The position numbers and the translations under genes are program-made. A DNA stretch of 64,000 bases from Rhizobium freirei PRF 81 (lineage in GTDB: Bacteria > Pseudomonadota > Alphaproteobacteria > Rhizobiales > Rhizobiaceae), in the NCBI RefSeq assembly GCF_000359745.1, contig NZ_AQHN01000077.1:62001-126000 (forward strand), read 5' to 3'. Positions within the stretch are counted from its first letter, which is position 1, and each line of letters begins with the position of its first letter. Under the pieces are notes generated by a model. It worked only from the letters and a program-made list of their open reading frames with translations, was not told the origin of the DNA and searched no databases. Shown here piece after piece: positions 33,823 to 42,665 of the stretch.

Positions 33823-33859
33823 TTTATCTCCTTGAACTCCCAATCAAATTTCTAGTGAT

Positions 33860-34576
33860 TTAGCTGCACCACGAGGATGTCTGGCCAGTCCAGCGCCGTG
33901 CGAGCCCTTCCGAGACCATTTGGTCGCCGATCGAGCGGCCGGCGCGCATGGCGATGCGCAGCTTGCCGCCATTCTGATCGTCGCGGCGGTTGCTGCCGGA
34001 AAGCACGAAAGTCCCATCGTTGAGAATGGCCTGCAGGCGCAGTTTTGCAGTCATGGCCTTCTGCCTCTCGCCCGGGCAGTGCGCAGCCTCCATGCCCGGC
34101 ACGTCGATATCGGCGAGCTGGATCCTGATGCCGTCCTGCCAGAACGTATTGCCGTCGACCACGCAATTCGTGCCCGAACCGGCGCTGCAAAGCACAAACC
34201 TGCCGCCGGTCTGAGCCCGCAATCCGGGCACTGGCCGGTCGATGGGCGGCTTGCTGATCGGCAGCGCTACGGGGATAGCGGCTGGCACTAGCGGGATAGA
34301 AGCCGGCGGCACGGGGAGGGCCGATGTCGCACGCGGTTCCGGAATGACCGCAGCCGTCCTGACTTTCGGCTTGGCCGTCGGCACCGGTGTTTCCTGGGCC
34401 ATGTGCGGCATGCCGGCGACCGTGCCTGCATGGGCGAGCATGGAGGGCATTTCCTTGCGGTACTGATAGGCGTACAGGCCGGCCACAGTCGCCAGGCCGA
34501 CGAAGCCCCATAGCCACATCGAACTGCCCGCTCTCGGTTGCGGCTTGCGCCGCGTGCGTCGTTTCGCTTTAGCCAT
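33860..34576 (-). CDS. Membrane-anchored thermonuclease-like (SNase fold) protein
   Basis: The 238-residue product has a very basic N-terminus (AKAKRRTRRKPQPR), one membrane segment (MWLWGFVGLATVAGLYAY), a long Pro/Ala/Val-rich linker (about 60-120) and a C-terminal staphylococcal-nuclease-like domain: NCVVDGNTFWQDGIRIQLADIDVPGMEAAHCPGERQKA in part. The VDGDT-type and IDxP motifs are recognisable but altered (DGNT), so nuclease activity is doubtful. The domain would face the periplasm. Ends shortly after the tRNA gene on the opposite strand. Confidence 0.78.
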   Translation of the reverse strand: MAKAKRRTRRKPQPRAGSSMWLWGFVGLATVAGLYAYQYRKEMPSMLAHAGTVAGMPHMAQETPVPTAKPKVRTAAVIPEPRATSALPVPPASIPLVPAAIPVALPISKPPIDRPVPGLRAQTGGRFVLCSAGSGTNCVVDGNTFWQDGIRIQLADIDVPGMEAAHCPGERQKAMTAKLRLQAILNDGTFVLSGSNRRDDQNGGKLRIAMRAGRSIGDQMVSEGLARRWTGQTSSWCS

Positions 34577-34667
34577 GATGTCATCCCTCGATTGCGAGGG
34601 GATTATCGCCGCGATTTCTTACCGATCCGTTGGCTTTCCGTCGTCCGACGACGAGTGCGGGGGATTC

Positions 34668-35060
34668 CTATTTTGCCGATCCGGTCGCGGGTTTTAGCTT
34701 CACCGACATCGTGACCTGTCCGCTCACCGAAAGTTTCGGCCCGCGGCCGTCGAAACTATTGACTGCCGTATTGCTCGACATGGCGCTGATTTCGCAGGCA
34801 TCTGCAATCGTATCGAGGAGGGTCGCGCAGCTGCTTGCCGCGATCTTATAGAAGGATTTCAAGGCCTTCTCCTGCTGCTCCTCGCTGTCGCCTTCCGGCA
34901 CGGAATAGAAAATCGATATTCCCGACTGCACGGAAATATATCCTTCCGGCACCTGGCGGGGATTGCGCAGGGGAAGATTCTGAAGGTTCTGCGCAAAGGC
35001 CGGCAGGGCCGAGCCGGCGAGCAGCAGGCCGAGAATGGCCGGAGTCAAAAATCTGGTCAT
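34668..35060 (-). CDS. Secreted protein of unknown function
   Basis: The 130-residue product has a clear Sec signal (RFLTPAILGLLLAGSALPAFAQ). The mature part contains PEGYISVQSGISIFYSVPEGDSEEQQEKALKSFYKIAASSCATLLDTIADACEIS in sections and ends KLSVSGQVTMSVKLKPATGSAK. Two cysteines (in ASSCATL and DACEIS) may form a disulphide. No family recognised. Two ATG codons stand together at 35061-35063 and 35058-35060; the second fits the GAAGAGG ribosome-binding site better. Confidence 0.75.
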   Translation of the reverse strand: MTRFLTPAILGLLLAGSALPAFAQNLQNLPLRNPRQVPEGYISVQSGISIFYSVPEGDSEEQQEKALKSFYKIAASSCATLLDTIADACEISAMSSNTAVNSFDGRGPKLSVSGQVTMSVKLKPATGSAK

Positions 35061-35303
35061 CATCACCTCTTCGTTTCCGCCGCTTATCGCAGGTGCGGAT
35101 GAAGGCTTGGTAATGGTGTGACTCAAAATTGTACGAATGGAAGGATTTACCGCATTATGTGCGAATCAGAAAAGCGTCGGCACAGGCGATTGCTTCCTTG
35201 CCAAGCCCGGTGCCAGAGCGCATAGTCCACTCATATTGTCGGGTATGAAGCGGACGCCGACAAGGTTCTGCGTGTTCCGGCCCAAAGGATTGAGACCGCG
35301 CGA

Positions 35304-35516
35304 ATGTTGGAAACCCCTATCCATCCACGGGACTTGCCGCTGTTTTCAGAGGATTTGGATCGCTTGGAGAAGGTGCTGGATACGGTCTGCCAGGATCGCG
35401 GTATCAATTTACGCAGCCAGCAAGCGGAGCGTCTCGGCGCATTGATCATTCAGGTTTATCGCCAGGGCGTGAAGGACGACGCCAAGCTTCTTGCGCTTGC
35501 AAGGGCTTATTTCTGA
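35304..35516 (+). CDS. Small conserved-looking cytoplasmic protein
   Basis: The 70-residue product (MLETPIHPRDLPLFSEDLDRL then EKVLDTVCQDRGI, SQQAERLGALIIQVYRQGV, DDAKLLALARAYF) is predicted to be helical and amphipathic. Codon use has the G/C-rich third positions of its neighbours, which supports a real gene. I cannot assign a function. No strong ribosome-binding site is visible, so confidence is moderate. Confidence 0.62.
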   Translation: MLETPIHPRDLPLFSEDLDRLEKVLDTVCQDRGINLRSQQAERLGALIIQVYRQGVKDDAKLLALARAYF

Positions 35517-35742
35517 CACAACCGCGTTTTTTTATGGGCTTGAATCTAATCGGTTTAAGCTGATTTCACATAGCAGCAATGACGCTTTGTTGCTGTTCGA
35601 AGCCGCACTTCCACCCTATATTTGCTGCATTGCACAAAGAGAGTCTGTCTCTCGATGTCACTGGTTCCCCACTGGGGACAGTGCGCGGCTGCCGTGACGA
35701 AAGAAAAATACATGCGGCAGGCGTGGATAATCTGAAAGGTCC

Positions 35743-36765
35743 ATGATGAATTTCAAAGTTCCGAGCCGGCTTCGCCGCCTGCTTCCCGAATCCGTCGAGC
35801 TGCCGCAGCTCAAGTTTCCGGTGACTCAGCCGCAATCGTCGCCTTCGCGTCGCCGCGTCTTCACGCGACCGGTCCCGCAGCGGTTGACCGAAGTTCTGTG
35901 GTTCGGTCGCAATCCTGGTGGCCTGCGCATGCTCGAATACGTACCGCCTGCCGTTAAAGGCCCGATGCCGCTCGTCGTCGTCCTGCATGGCTGTCATCAG
36001 AATGCCGAGGATTTCGATCGTGCCAGCGGTTGGTCCGCACTCGCCCGGCAGCATGGGTTTGCCGTGCTCTACGCCGAGCAGAAAGCAGCGAACAATCCCA
36101 ATCTCTGCTTCAACTGGTTTCGCCCGAGCATGGTAACGCGCGATCGCGGCGAGCTCGGCTCCATCCGCGAGATGATCGATTTCAGCCGCCGGGTGCATGA
36201 GATCGACGACGGGAAGATTTTCGTAATGGGCCTTTCGGCCGGCGGCGCCATGGCCGCAGCACTGCTTGCCACTTATCCGGAGCTGTTTGCCGCAGGCGCC
36301 ATCATCGGCGGCCTGCCTTTCGGTGCTGCCCGCGATGCCATGTCGGCCCTGGACGTCATGAAGCGCGGCTCCACGCGTTCGGCCGATAAATGGGGCGATC
36401 ACATTCGCGAGGCCTCTCCCGACGCCGATCGCTTTCCCGTCGTTTCCATCTGGCATGGCGATGCCGATGAGGTCGTTTCCTTCGTCAATGCGGAGTCGTC
36501 CGTCGCACAATGGCTTACCGTGCGCGAACGTCCGCGCACCAAGGGGCGCCTGCGCCTCTTCGAAGGTGGCGAGCGGCGCGAATGGCGTGACGACTACGGC
36601 AATATGATCCTGGAACTGGTCACGCTGACCGGCTTCGGACATGGCCTGCCGGTCTGTCCGCTCGTCGAGGGCAGGGAGCCGGCAAACGATACCGAGCGCT
36701 TCATTTTGCCGGCGGCTGTTTCTGCACCCGAGCAGTTGGTCAAAGGCTGGGGTTTGGCGGTCTGA
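35743..36765 (+). CDS. Esterase of the PHB-depolymerase (PhaZ/LpqC) family
   Basis: The 340-residue product is an alpha/beta hydrolase with oxyanion HGCHQNAEDFDR, nucleophile Ser165 in GLSAGGAM, Asp in WHGDADEVVSF and His in TGFGHGLP. The HGC...Q motif and CFNWF segment mark the poly(3-hydroxybutyrate) depolymerase/feruloyl esterase group (esterase_phb). No signal peptide is visible, so it is likely intracellular. Substrate could be PHB oligomers or another ester. Two ATGs stand in a row (35743 and 35746); GAAAGG upstream fits the second slightly better. Confidence 0.87.
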   Translation: MMNFKVPSRLRRLLPESVELPQLKFPVTQPQSSPSRRRVFTRPVPQRLTEVLWFGRNPGGLRMLEYVPPAVKGPMPLVVVLHGCHQNAEDFDRASGWSALARQHGFAVLYAEQKAANNPNLCFNWFRPSMVTRDRGELGSIREMIDFSRRVHEIDDGKIFVMGLSAGGAMAAALLATYPELFAAGAIIGGLPFGAARDAMSALDVMKRGSTRSADKWGDHIREASPDADRFPVVSIWHGDADEVVSFVNAESSVAQWLTVRERPRTKGRLRLFEGGERREWRDDYGNMILELVTLTGFGHGLPVCPLVEGREPANDTERFILPAAVSAPEQLVKGWGLAV

Positions 36766-36860
36766 AGTCTCTTCGGGGACAATGTGCATCGGTCTTCGGT
36801 CGAAGAGCGATGCAGAAGAGCGGTTAGACTGCGTAGTAAAATACGGAACTGCTCCGCCCA

Positions 36861-37151
36861 TCAATCATCATTGGTGGCATTCAGGTTTTCCGGCCGGATG
36901 CCGTCATTCTCAGCCCAATGCTTGAAACGGATACCGGCACCGCCGGTTCCGTCGCTGCCGCCGGCGAGGAAAAGCAAGCCGTGGGTTTCCAGAACGGAAC
37001 GAACGGCAGCGAGGGCCTTGATGTCAGCGGAACTTCCGTCCCGCTCCAGTGCTTCGATGGCCGAAACCGGAAGCCCGGTTTCGGTGGCGAGCACTTCCAC
37101 CGTCAGTCCGAGCATGGCGCGCGCGCCGCGCAATTGTGCTGATGTGATCAT
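36861..37151 (-). CDS. XRE-type helix-turn-helix protein
   Basis: The 96-residue product has a Cro/CI helix-turn-helix: TSAQLRGARAMLGLTVEVLATETGLPVSAIEALERDG. The remainder (AAVRSVLETHGLLFLAGGSDGTGGAGIRF) follows the short pattern of rhizobial XRE proteins that regulate single operons. It is monocistronic, between the convergent esterase gene and an extragenic repeat. Target unknown. Confidence 0.87.
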   Translation of the reverse strand: MITSAQLRGARAMLGLTVEVLATETGLPVSAIEALERDGSSADIKALAAVRSVLETHGLLFLAGGSDGTGGAGIRFKHWAENDGIRPENLNATNDD

Positions 37152-37220
37152 GGCTTAACTGTATCGCATAAGCTCGAGAATCGGAACTGGTTTCCGGTGA
37201 AAAACGCGTGGAAAGCTAAC

Positions 37221-37323
37221 GCATGTCGCGCAAAAGTGTGCAGCGGTTTTGCGACAGCGACATGCGCAAAATCAAAGGCCTAAAGCGCAAGAAGCGAATC
37301 TGAAAGATCGCGATGCGCTTTAG
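37221..37323. repeat. Dispersed rhizobial extragenic repeat, family A, copy 2
   Basis: Close copy of 15791-15892, in the same orientation relative to the window. It runs from GCATGTCGCGCAAAAGTG to GCGCTTTAG. Its right end overlaps the last codon of the minus-strand glycosyltransferase gene and supplies that gene's TAA stop (37320-37322). Confidence 0.85.
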
Positions 37324-38531
37324 AATGCAGCGACATTCTGCGGCCTGACCTTCTCCGGCATCTTCAAGGGGGCCGGCACCGGATAGCCGAGCATGTCGTA
37401 GTAGATCTTCTCCGTGGCGTCGGCCATGCCCGCAAGCGTATAGCCATCCTTGCGGCGGCGTGCCTCGGCCGTGAGGCTTGCAAGCAGCTTGGGATCGGCA
37501 AGGCGCGTCATTGCAAGGGCCAGCTCTTTCGGATCGTCGCTGTTCGGCACGATATAGCCGTTCTTGCCGTGCTCGAGCACCGTGCGCGCCCCGCCGACAT
37601 CGGCAAGCAGCAGCGGCTTGCCGGCCGCTGCGGCTTCCAGCATCACATAGGACATCGCTTCGTAACGGCTCGGCATGACCACGACGTCGACCGCATCGAT
37701 CGCGGTGACACCCGGCACGCTGCCGTCGATGCTTGCGCGATGCTCCAGGCCTGCTGTCTTGATCATGTCGGTGACGGTGCTCGCCAATTCGCCGATCCCG
37801 ATCATCAGCAAATGCGCCTGCGGCAATTGCTGGGCAATGCGGGCAAAGGCGGCAACCAGCCGTTCCGGTGCCTTCTGCCGGGTCATTCGGCCGACGAATC
37901 CGAAGAGCAGGGCGTCCTGCGCTATGCCGTAGCGCTTGCGGATGGCAACGCCCTGGCTGATCGGCGGCGCGTTGACGCCATTGACGACGATACTGAGGCG
38001 CGCTTTGGAAATTCCGAGCGACAATGCGTGGTTATATTCATCCTGCGATACGCAGATCAGGCGGTCCGTCAGCCAGTTGCCAAGCAGGCGCTCGATGCCG
38101 CCATAGATCAGGCGGCCCTTTGAGCCCAGCGTCGGATCCATGGTGCGAAACGCATGCGGCGTATAGAGCACGGGGACGTGCTTTCCCGGCAAGCGCAGCC
38201 GCGTCAGGGCTCCGGCCTTCGAGCTATGACCGTGGATCAGATCGAACGGCCCTTGCTCGGTGGCGATCTTGCGGAGATATCTCCATGCAGTGATATCCCA
38301 TGGGCCTGGCGCGCGTCGCATGCCGAGAGGGATGACCCTGTCGAGGCCGATGCCCTCCAGTTCCGAGACGAAGGCGGCTTCGGCGCGCACCGGCGAATAG
38401 ACAGCCGTCACCGAATGGCCGCGATGCTGCATCGCCCGACACAGATCGAGGAAGTGCCGCCCAGAGCCGCCGCCGCTCGGTTCGAGGACCTGCAACATTG
38501 AAAGACGCTTGATGCTGGTGCGGATATTCAA
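37320..38531 (-). CDS. Group 1/GT4-like glycosyltransferase
   Basis: The 403-residue product has the two-domain GT-B fold: acceptor domain with LQVLEPSGGGSGRHFLDLCRAM and IHGHSSKAGALTRL, then donor domain with LFGFVGRMTRQKAPERLVAAF, LLMIGIGEL and the E(x7)E signature SRYEAMSYVMLEAAAAGKPLL. It should transfer a nucleotide-sugar residue onto a lipid-linked polysaccharide repeat at the inner membrane. The start is a TTG at 38531 that overlaps the TGA stop of the preceding gene (TTGA), with GGAAG upstream; an internal ATG (residue 12) is the alternative. Last gene of the minus-strand polysaccharide operon. Confidence 0.9.
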   Translation of the reverse strand: MNIRTSIKRLSMLQVLEPSGGGSGRHFLDLCRAMQHRGHSVTAVYSPVRAEAAFVSELEGIGLDRVIPLGMRRAPGPWDITAWRYLRKIATEQGPFDLIHGHSSKAGALTRLRLPGKHVPVLYTPHAFRTMDPTLGSKGRLIYGGIERLLGNWLTDRLICVSQDEYNHALSLGISKARLSIVVNGVNAPPISQGVAIRKRYGIAQDALLFGFVGRMTRQKAPERLVAAFARIAQQLPQAHLLMIGIGELASTVTDMIKTAGLEHRASIDGSVPGVTAIDAVDVVVMPSRYEAMSYVMLEAAAAGKPLLLADVGGARTVLEHGKNGYIVPNSDDPKELALAMTRLADPKLLASLTAEARRRKDGYTLAGMADATEKIYYDMLGYPVPAPLKMPEKVRPQNVAAF

Positions 38532-39103
38532 GGTGCTGCTTCCCTTCCACTCAAGCTACGCTGATACTTTTGCTCGAGGGCGCCGCAGCCCCAGACGATG
38601 CCGATCAATATGTAGAAATGGCGCCAGTGGTCGGTATCGATGACGTTGCCGATGCCGACATGGCCGAAAATGCCGAGGCTGGCCGTGATCAGCGCCGCCA
38701 CAACCCATGTGTTGAAGATCAGCTTCAGCCGTCTTTCGCTATCCTCGACGATGGCGGCGTAGAAGACGGAACTCAGGGCCAGAAAGGTGGAGACGGCGAT
38801 ATAGATCGGGCCGTCGAGATGGTCGCCGGCCTTGAGAGCACGCATTTGCGCGATCGAGAGCATGCCGCCGATGTTGAAGGCCAGAAAGAGGACCAGAAGC
38901 GGCGCGACGCCGCGGGATATCTTCAGACCGATAATGAACCAGATGCCGATGAGAAGGGCGAGCCACACCTCATAGGGGGCGGGTTCCGCAATGACGAAAC
39001 CCGACAGGAATACCCCTATTGTGACACAGGCCGTCCCGATCAGCCGCATGGTGATGAGCTGCGGCTGGGCGACGCCCGAAGGTGGGAGCTCGATCGCGGT
39101 CAA
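38528..39103 (-). CDS. Short polymerase-like (O-antigen ligase type) membrane protein, possibly internally deleted
   Basis: The 191-residue product has six or so membrane spans (RLIGTACVTIGVFLSGFVI, VWLALLIGIWFIIGL, LLVLFLAFNIGGML, IYIAVSTFLALSSVFYAAIV, WVVAALITASLGIFGH, RHFYILIGIVWGCGAL). The N-terminal 150 residues and the last 35 look like the two ends of rhizobial Wzy/O-antigen-ligase-type proteins, which are usually over 400 residues, with the central part missing. This comparison is from memory of the family. The start is a TTG overlapping the upstream stop (TTGA). If the reading is right, the polymerase may be inactive or act by another mechanism. Confidence 0.65.
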   Translation of the reverse strand: MTAIELPPSGVAQPQLITMRLIGTACVTIGVFLSGFVIAEPAPYEVWLALLIGIWFIIGLKISRGVAPLLVLFLAFNIGGMLSIAQMRALKAGDHLDGPIYIAVSTFLALSSVFYAAIVEDSERRLKLIFNTWVVAALITASLGIFGHVGIGNVIDTDHWRHFYILIGIVWGCGALEQKYQRSLSGREAAP

Positions 39104-40662
39104 TAGGCGTTTTCCGTATTGAGTAGACTGAACGGCGTCTTGAACAGGATCTTCAGGTCGAACAGCAGCGACCAGTTCTCGATGTAGTAGAGATCGTAGG
39201 CCGTGCGGAACTTGATCTTGTCATCGCTGTCGATCTCTCCGCGCCAGCCGTTGATCTGCGCCCAGCCGGTCACGCCGGGCTTGACGCGATGGCGCGCGAA
39301 ATAGCCCTCGACGACATCGGCATAGGTGCGGTTGTGGCTGGCGGCGAGTACGGCATGCGGGCGCGGGCCGACGAGCGAGAGACTGCCGAGCAGCACGTTG
39401 AAGAGCTGCGGCAATTCATCGATCGAGGTTCTGCGGATGAAGCGCCCAACTGGCGTGACGCGCGGGTCGTTCTTGGTGACGGCATTGCGTGCGGTCGGAT
39501 CGCTCATATGCGTGTACATCGAGCGGAACTTGAAGACCTTGATGATCTCGTTGTTGAAGCCGTGGCGCTTCTGCATGAAGAAGATCGGCCCCTTCGAGGT
39601 CGCCTTCACGGCAATCGCCGCGCCGAGCATGATCGGCCAGAGCAGGGCGAGCGCGAACAGGCTGAAGAAAATGTCGAAGATGCGTTTGGCGACGCCGTCC
39701 CAATCGCGGATCGGCTTGTTGAAGATGTCGAGCATCGGCACGGCGCCGACATGCGAATAGGCGCGCGGCCGGAAACGCAGCTTGTTGGCATGGGCTGCCA
39801 GGCGAATGTCGACGGGTAGCACCCAGAGCATCTTCAGCAGCTGCAGGATGCGGTCCTCGGCGCTGCTCGGAAGCGAGATGATGAGCATGTCCACCCGCGC
39901 CAGCCGGGCAAACTCGACCAGCTCGGCGACCGTGCCGAGCTTCGGATAGCCTGCCACCATGACCGGCGAGCGCTTTTCGCCGCGATCGTCGAAGATGCCG
40001 CAAATGCGGATGTCGTTATCGGGCTGGTGCTCGAGAGCGCGGATCAGTTCCTTGGCCGGCTCGCCGCCGCCGACGATCACAGCGCGGCGTTCCATGAGCC
40101 CGTTGCGAGCCCAGTTGCGAATGCCATAGGCGAAAAGGAACCGTGCCAGGAGAATAAAGGCCGCGCCGGTCGCCAGCCAGGCGCCGAGGAGGGGTATCGA
40201 ATAGATGCTGTTTATGTCGAATGGAAAGAGGGCGACGGCCATCACCGCGAAGGCGGCGGCCCATGGCCCGAGGATCCGATAGAGGTAGCGGTAGGGCGAG
40301 CGTAGTATCGGTATCTGATAGGCATCCGCCACCTGCAGAAATACGATGGCGAGGCCGCTCACCGCAATGGTCACCGCGGCTTTCGACAGGAATGGATGAT
40401 CGCCCGGCGCCGTTCCGAAAAAGAGGAGCGTGAGCCCGAGAGCGAGCAACGACAGGAATTCGAACAGCCGATACTGTCCGATGATGATCGCCGGCGTCTG
40501 ATTGGTTTCGCGAAATTGCTCGGCGATCTGCCGCGCATAGGCGTTGATTTCGCTGCTCGGACGGTTGTCCTGGGTCTCGTCGGTGCCGCGGGTGCGGATT
40601 TCCGAGACCTGCTTGCGAATATTGTCCAAGTTAAATTGCTCGGACTGTTCAGTAGTGTTCAT
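39100..40662 (-). CDS. Undecaprenyl-phosphate sugar phosphotransferase (initiating polysaccharide enzyme)
   Basis: The 520-residue product has four or five N-terminal membrane spans, a CoA-binding-like Rossmann middle (RRAVIVGGGEPAKELIRALEHQ), another span (FDIFFSLFALALLWPIMLGAAI) and a C-terminal bacterial sugar transferase domain with PIFFMQKRHGFNNEIIKVFKFRSM in part, RRTSIDELPQLFNVLLG, LVGPRPH and KPGVTGWAQINGWRG. It attaches the first sugar phosphate (usually glucose or galactose) to undecaprenyl phosphate, as in WcaJ/PssA/ExoY. Located between the glycosyltransferase and the short polymerase-like gene, it starts the repeat unit for this locus. Confidence 0.93.
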   Translation of the reverse strand: MNTTEQSEQFNLDNIRKQVSEIRTRGTDETQDNRPSSEINAYARQIAEQFRETNQTPAIIIGQYRLFEFLSLLALGLTLLFFGTAPGDHPFLSKAAVTIAVSGLAIVFLQVADAYQIPILRSPYRYLYRILGPWAAAFAVMAVALFPFDINSIYSIPLLGAWLATGAAFILLARFLFAYGIRNWARNGLMERRAVIVGGGEPAKELIRALEHQPDNDIRICGIFDDRGEKRSPVMVAGYPKLGTVAELVEFARLARVDMLIISLPSSAEDRILQLLKMLWVLPVDIRLAAHANKLRFRPRAYSHVGAVPMLDIFNKPIRDWDGVAKRIFDIFFSLFALALLWPIMLGAAIAVKATSKGPIFFMQKRHGFNNEIIKVFKFRSMYTHMSDPTARNAVTKNDPRVTPVGRFIRRTSIDELPQLFNVLLGSLSLVGPRPHAVLAASHNRTYADVVEGYFARHRVKPGVTGWAQINGWRGEIDSDDKIKFRTAYDLYYIENWSLLFDLKILFKTPFSLLNTENAY

Positions 40663-40738
40663 GGCAATTTATCCGGTCGTTACCGGAAAATGCCTAGCAG
40701 ATATCAGCTAAGAAACACTTACAACACCTGCTTGTATT

Positions 40739-41884
40739 CTAATGTTCGCCACGATGAGCAAGTATATTTTGGTACAGGTCCAAAGTATCCCGTGCCATGA
40801 CCGGAGCAGAGAAGTTTCGCCGGATTGTCTCGATATTGGGCATGTTGCGGCGGCCCCACTCCTGATCCTTGATGGCTTCGGTCATCACGCGGGAGAGGTC
40901 GTCGGCATCGTCCGGTTTGGCAAGGGCTGCACTCTCTTCTCCAAGCGCTTCGGGGATGCCGCCGACGCGCGAAGCGATGACGGTCTTTCCGGCCGCCAGT
41001 GCCTCGAGAACGATGTAAGGCATGGCCTCCGCGCGCGAGGGAACAACGACGTTCTGGGACACGGCGAAAGCTTCTTGCACGCGCATGGCCGGCAACATGC
41101 CGATGCGGTGGCCGAGGCCGCGCTCGATCATCATCCTGTGATATTTGTCCCTGTCAGGCCCGTCGCCGATCATCAGCGCGGAAAGCGGCCTGCCGATCCG
41201 CCGTTCCGTTTTGGCGAAAGCGTCAACGAACAGATCGGGACCTTTGAGGTCTCTTAGCATGCCGATATAGACGAAATGCACGGAGTCCGATCGCGTAGGG
41301 ATATCGCGGAAATCGCGTTCGCTGATACCGTTATAGATCAGCACCGAGCGCGTGCGCGGCTTGCCGACTTTCTTCTCGTAGGCGCGCCGTTCGAAATCGC
41401 AGATGAAGATCAGACCGTCGGTCAGAAATTCCAGCATACGCTCCATGCTGTGCACCAGCATGCCTTGCAGCGAGGTGCACGAGAAGTGCAGGCTACCGCC
41501 ATGCGCAGTATAAAGGCGGGCTACGCGATACCTGTTCACCCGCAGGATCGAGCCGAGAACGCGCGCAAGCAGGCCGCCTTTGGCGCCATGCCCGTGCAGC
41601 ACATCCGGCCGCAAACTCTTGATTTCCTTGTAGCCGTTCCAAAGCGTGGTGACATCGGACAGGCTGATTTGACGCCGGATCGGCAACCGGACTACGCCGA
41701 GTGCCAGATAAGGCGCAATGTCTTCGAACAGATGGTCCTCATGCTCTCCGCCGGTAAGGCTGTCGCAGAGGATACCGACTTCGTGCCCCGCTTTGGTCTG
41801 TTCCTCCGCCAGATCGCGGACATGGCGGAAGACCCCGCCGACGGGCGATCTGAAGCAGTGAAGGATGCGGAGCGGTTTTGCCAT
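40739..41884 (-). CDS. GT4-family glycosyltransferase of the polysaccharide locus
   Basis: The 381-residue product is a GT-B glycosyltransferase: RILHCFRSPVGGVFRHVRDLAEEQ at the N-terminus, DVLHGHGAKGGLLARV, then VHFVYIGMLRDLKGPDLFVDAF, LMIGDGPDRDKYHRM and the E(x7)E signature SRAEAMPYIVLEALAAGKTVI. It probably adds a sugar to the lipid-linked repeat unit. It starts 12 bases after the export lipoprotein gene and is 76 bases from the initiating transferase. Confidence 0.92.
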   Translation of the reverse strand: MAKPLRILHCFRSPVGGVFRHVRDLAEEQTKAGHEVGILCDSLTGGEHEDHLFEDIAPYLALGVVRLPIRRQISLSDVTTLWNGYKEIKSLRPDVLHGHGAKGGLLARVLGSILRVNRYRVARLYTAHGGSLHFSCTSLQGMLVHSMERMLEFLTDGLIFICDFERRAYEKKVGKPRTRSVLIYNGISERDFRDIPTRSDSVHFVYIGMLRDLKGPDLFVDAFAKTERRIGRPLSALMIGDGPDRDKYHRMMIERGLGHRIGMLPAMRVQEAFAVSQNVVVPSRAEAMPYIVLEALAAGKTVIASRVGGIPEALGEESAALAKPDDADDLSRVMTEAIKDQEWGRRNMPNIETIRRNFSAPVMARDTLDLYQNILAHRGEH

Positions 41885-41896
41885 GGGCGGGCGCGG

Positions 41897-42472
41897 TCAG
41901 AACAACCGCTCTCTAACGTAGAGGGTGTCACCCGCGAGGACCGGATCGGAGATGCCGACACGACCCGTGATGACATGGCCGTTGATCTTGCGCGTGACGT
42001 CCGCGTTGGATTGATTGGCGCGGCTGCTGAAGCCGCCGGCAACCGCGATGGCATTCTGGACCGTCATGCCCGGCACGTAGGAATATTGGCCCGGCTGGCC
42101 GACTTCCCCCATGATGTAGACAGAACGGTAACGATCGACATCGATAGAGACGTCTGGATCGCGAATGTAACCCTGGCGCAGCTTCTGGGCGATCTGGCCG
42201 GAGAGTTGTTGCAAGGACCGGCCGCGGGCAGGGACCTGGCCGATCAGCGGAAAGGCAATATAGCCGGCCTGGTCGACAGTATAGGTGTTGCTGAGGCCGG
42301 GCTGATCGAACACCGTCACGCGCAACCGGTCGCCGCTGTCCAAAGTATAAGGCTGGATCGTGGCCTCGCTGAAGGCCTTCGGCGCAGGCTTATAGGTATT
42401 GCAGCCGGCAAGCGCGGCGCTCATGACTAGCATGCCGAGTGCAAGGGCTATCTTTGGCTTTGCGAAGGGCAT
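41897..42472 (-). CDS. Polysaccharide export outer membrane lipoprotein (Wza-like, short)
   Basis: The 191-residue product has a lipobox (LAGC, Cys24) then a Poly_export domain (YTLDSGDRLRVTVFDQPGLSNTYTVDQAGYIAFPLIG) and an SLBB domain (VYIMGEVGQPGQYSYVPGMTVQNAIAVAGGFSSRA in part). It lacks the C-terminal amphipathic helix of E. coli Wza that forms the outer membrane pore, as do most short rhizobial versions. It is the first gene of the leftward operon and is divergent from the Wzc-like gene. Confidence 0.92.
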   Translation of the reverse strand: MPFAKPKIALALGMLVMSAALAGCNTYKPAPKAFSEATIQPYTLDSGDRLRVTVFDQPGLSNTYTVDQAGYIAFPLIGQVPARGRSLQQLSGQIAQKLRQGYIRDPDVSIDVDRYRSVYIMGEVGQPGQYSYVPGMTVQNAIAVAGGFSSRANQSNADVTRKINGHVITGRVGISDPVLAGDTLYVRERLF

Positions 42473-42665
42473 TTCGCGCTCATTGGAAAGGAAGAAAACA
42501 CAGCCGCCGTTATCGATCCGTTAGGGTTAACGGTCGGTAAAGAGCAAGAAAAATTCCCGCAAAAATTAGCAGTGCTAAAAATAATGCACGCGAAATACTA
42601 TTAACGGTTGGGTTACCATAGTCGTTTACGATTATTCCTGGCTTTCTATTACGGAGTTTTTGCAC
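42473..42665. promoter_or_regulatory. Divergent promoter region of the polysaccharide locus
   Basis: The 193 bases between the export lipoprotein and the Wzc-like gene hold a palindrome CCGTTAGGGTTAACGG at 42518-42533 and an octamer TTAACGGT repeated at 42527-42534 and 42601-42608 (74 bases apart, about seven helical turns). The centre is AT-rich (42575-42600). A shared regulator of both transcription units is plausible; the protein is unknown. Confidence 0.5.
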
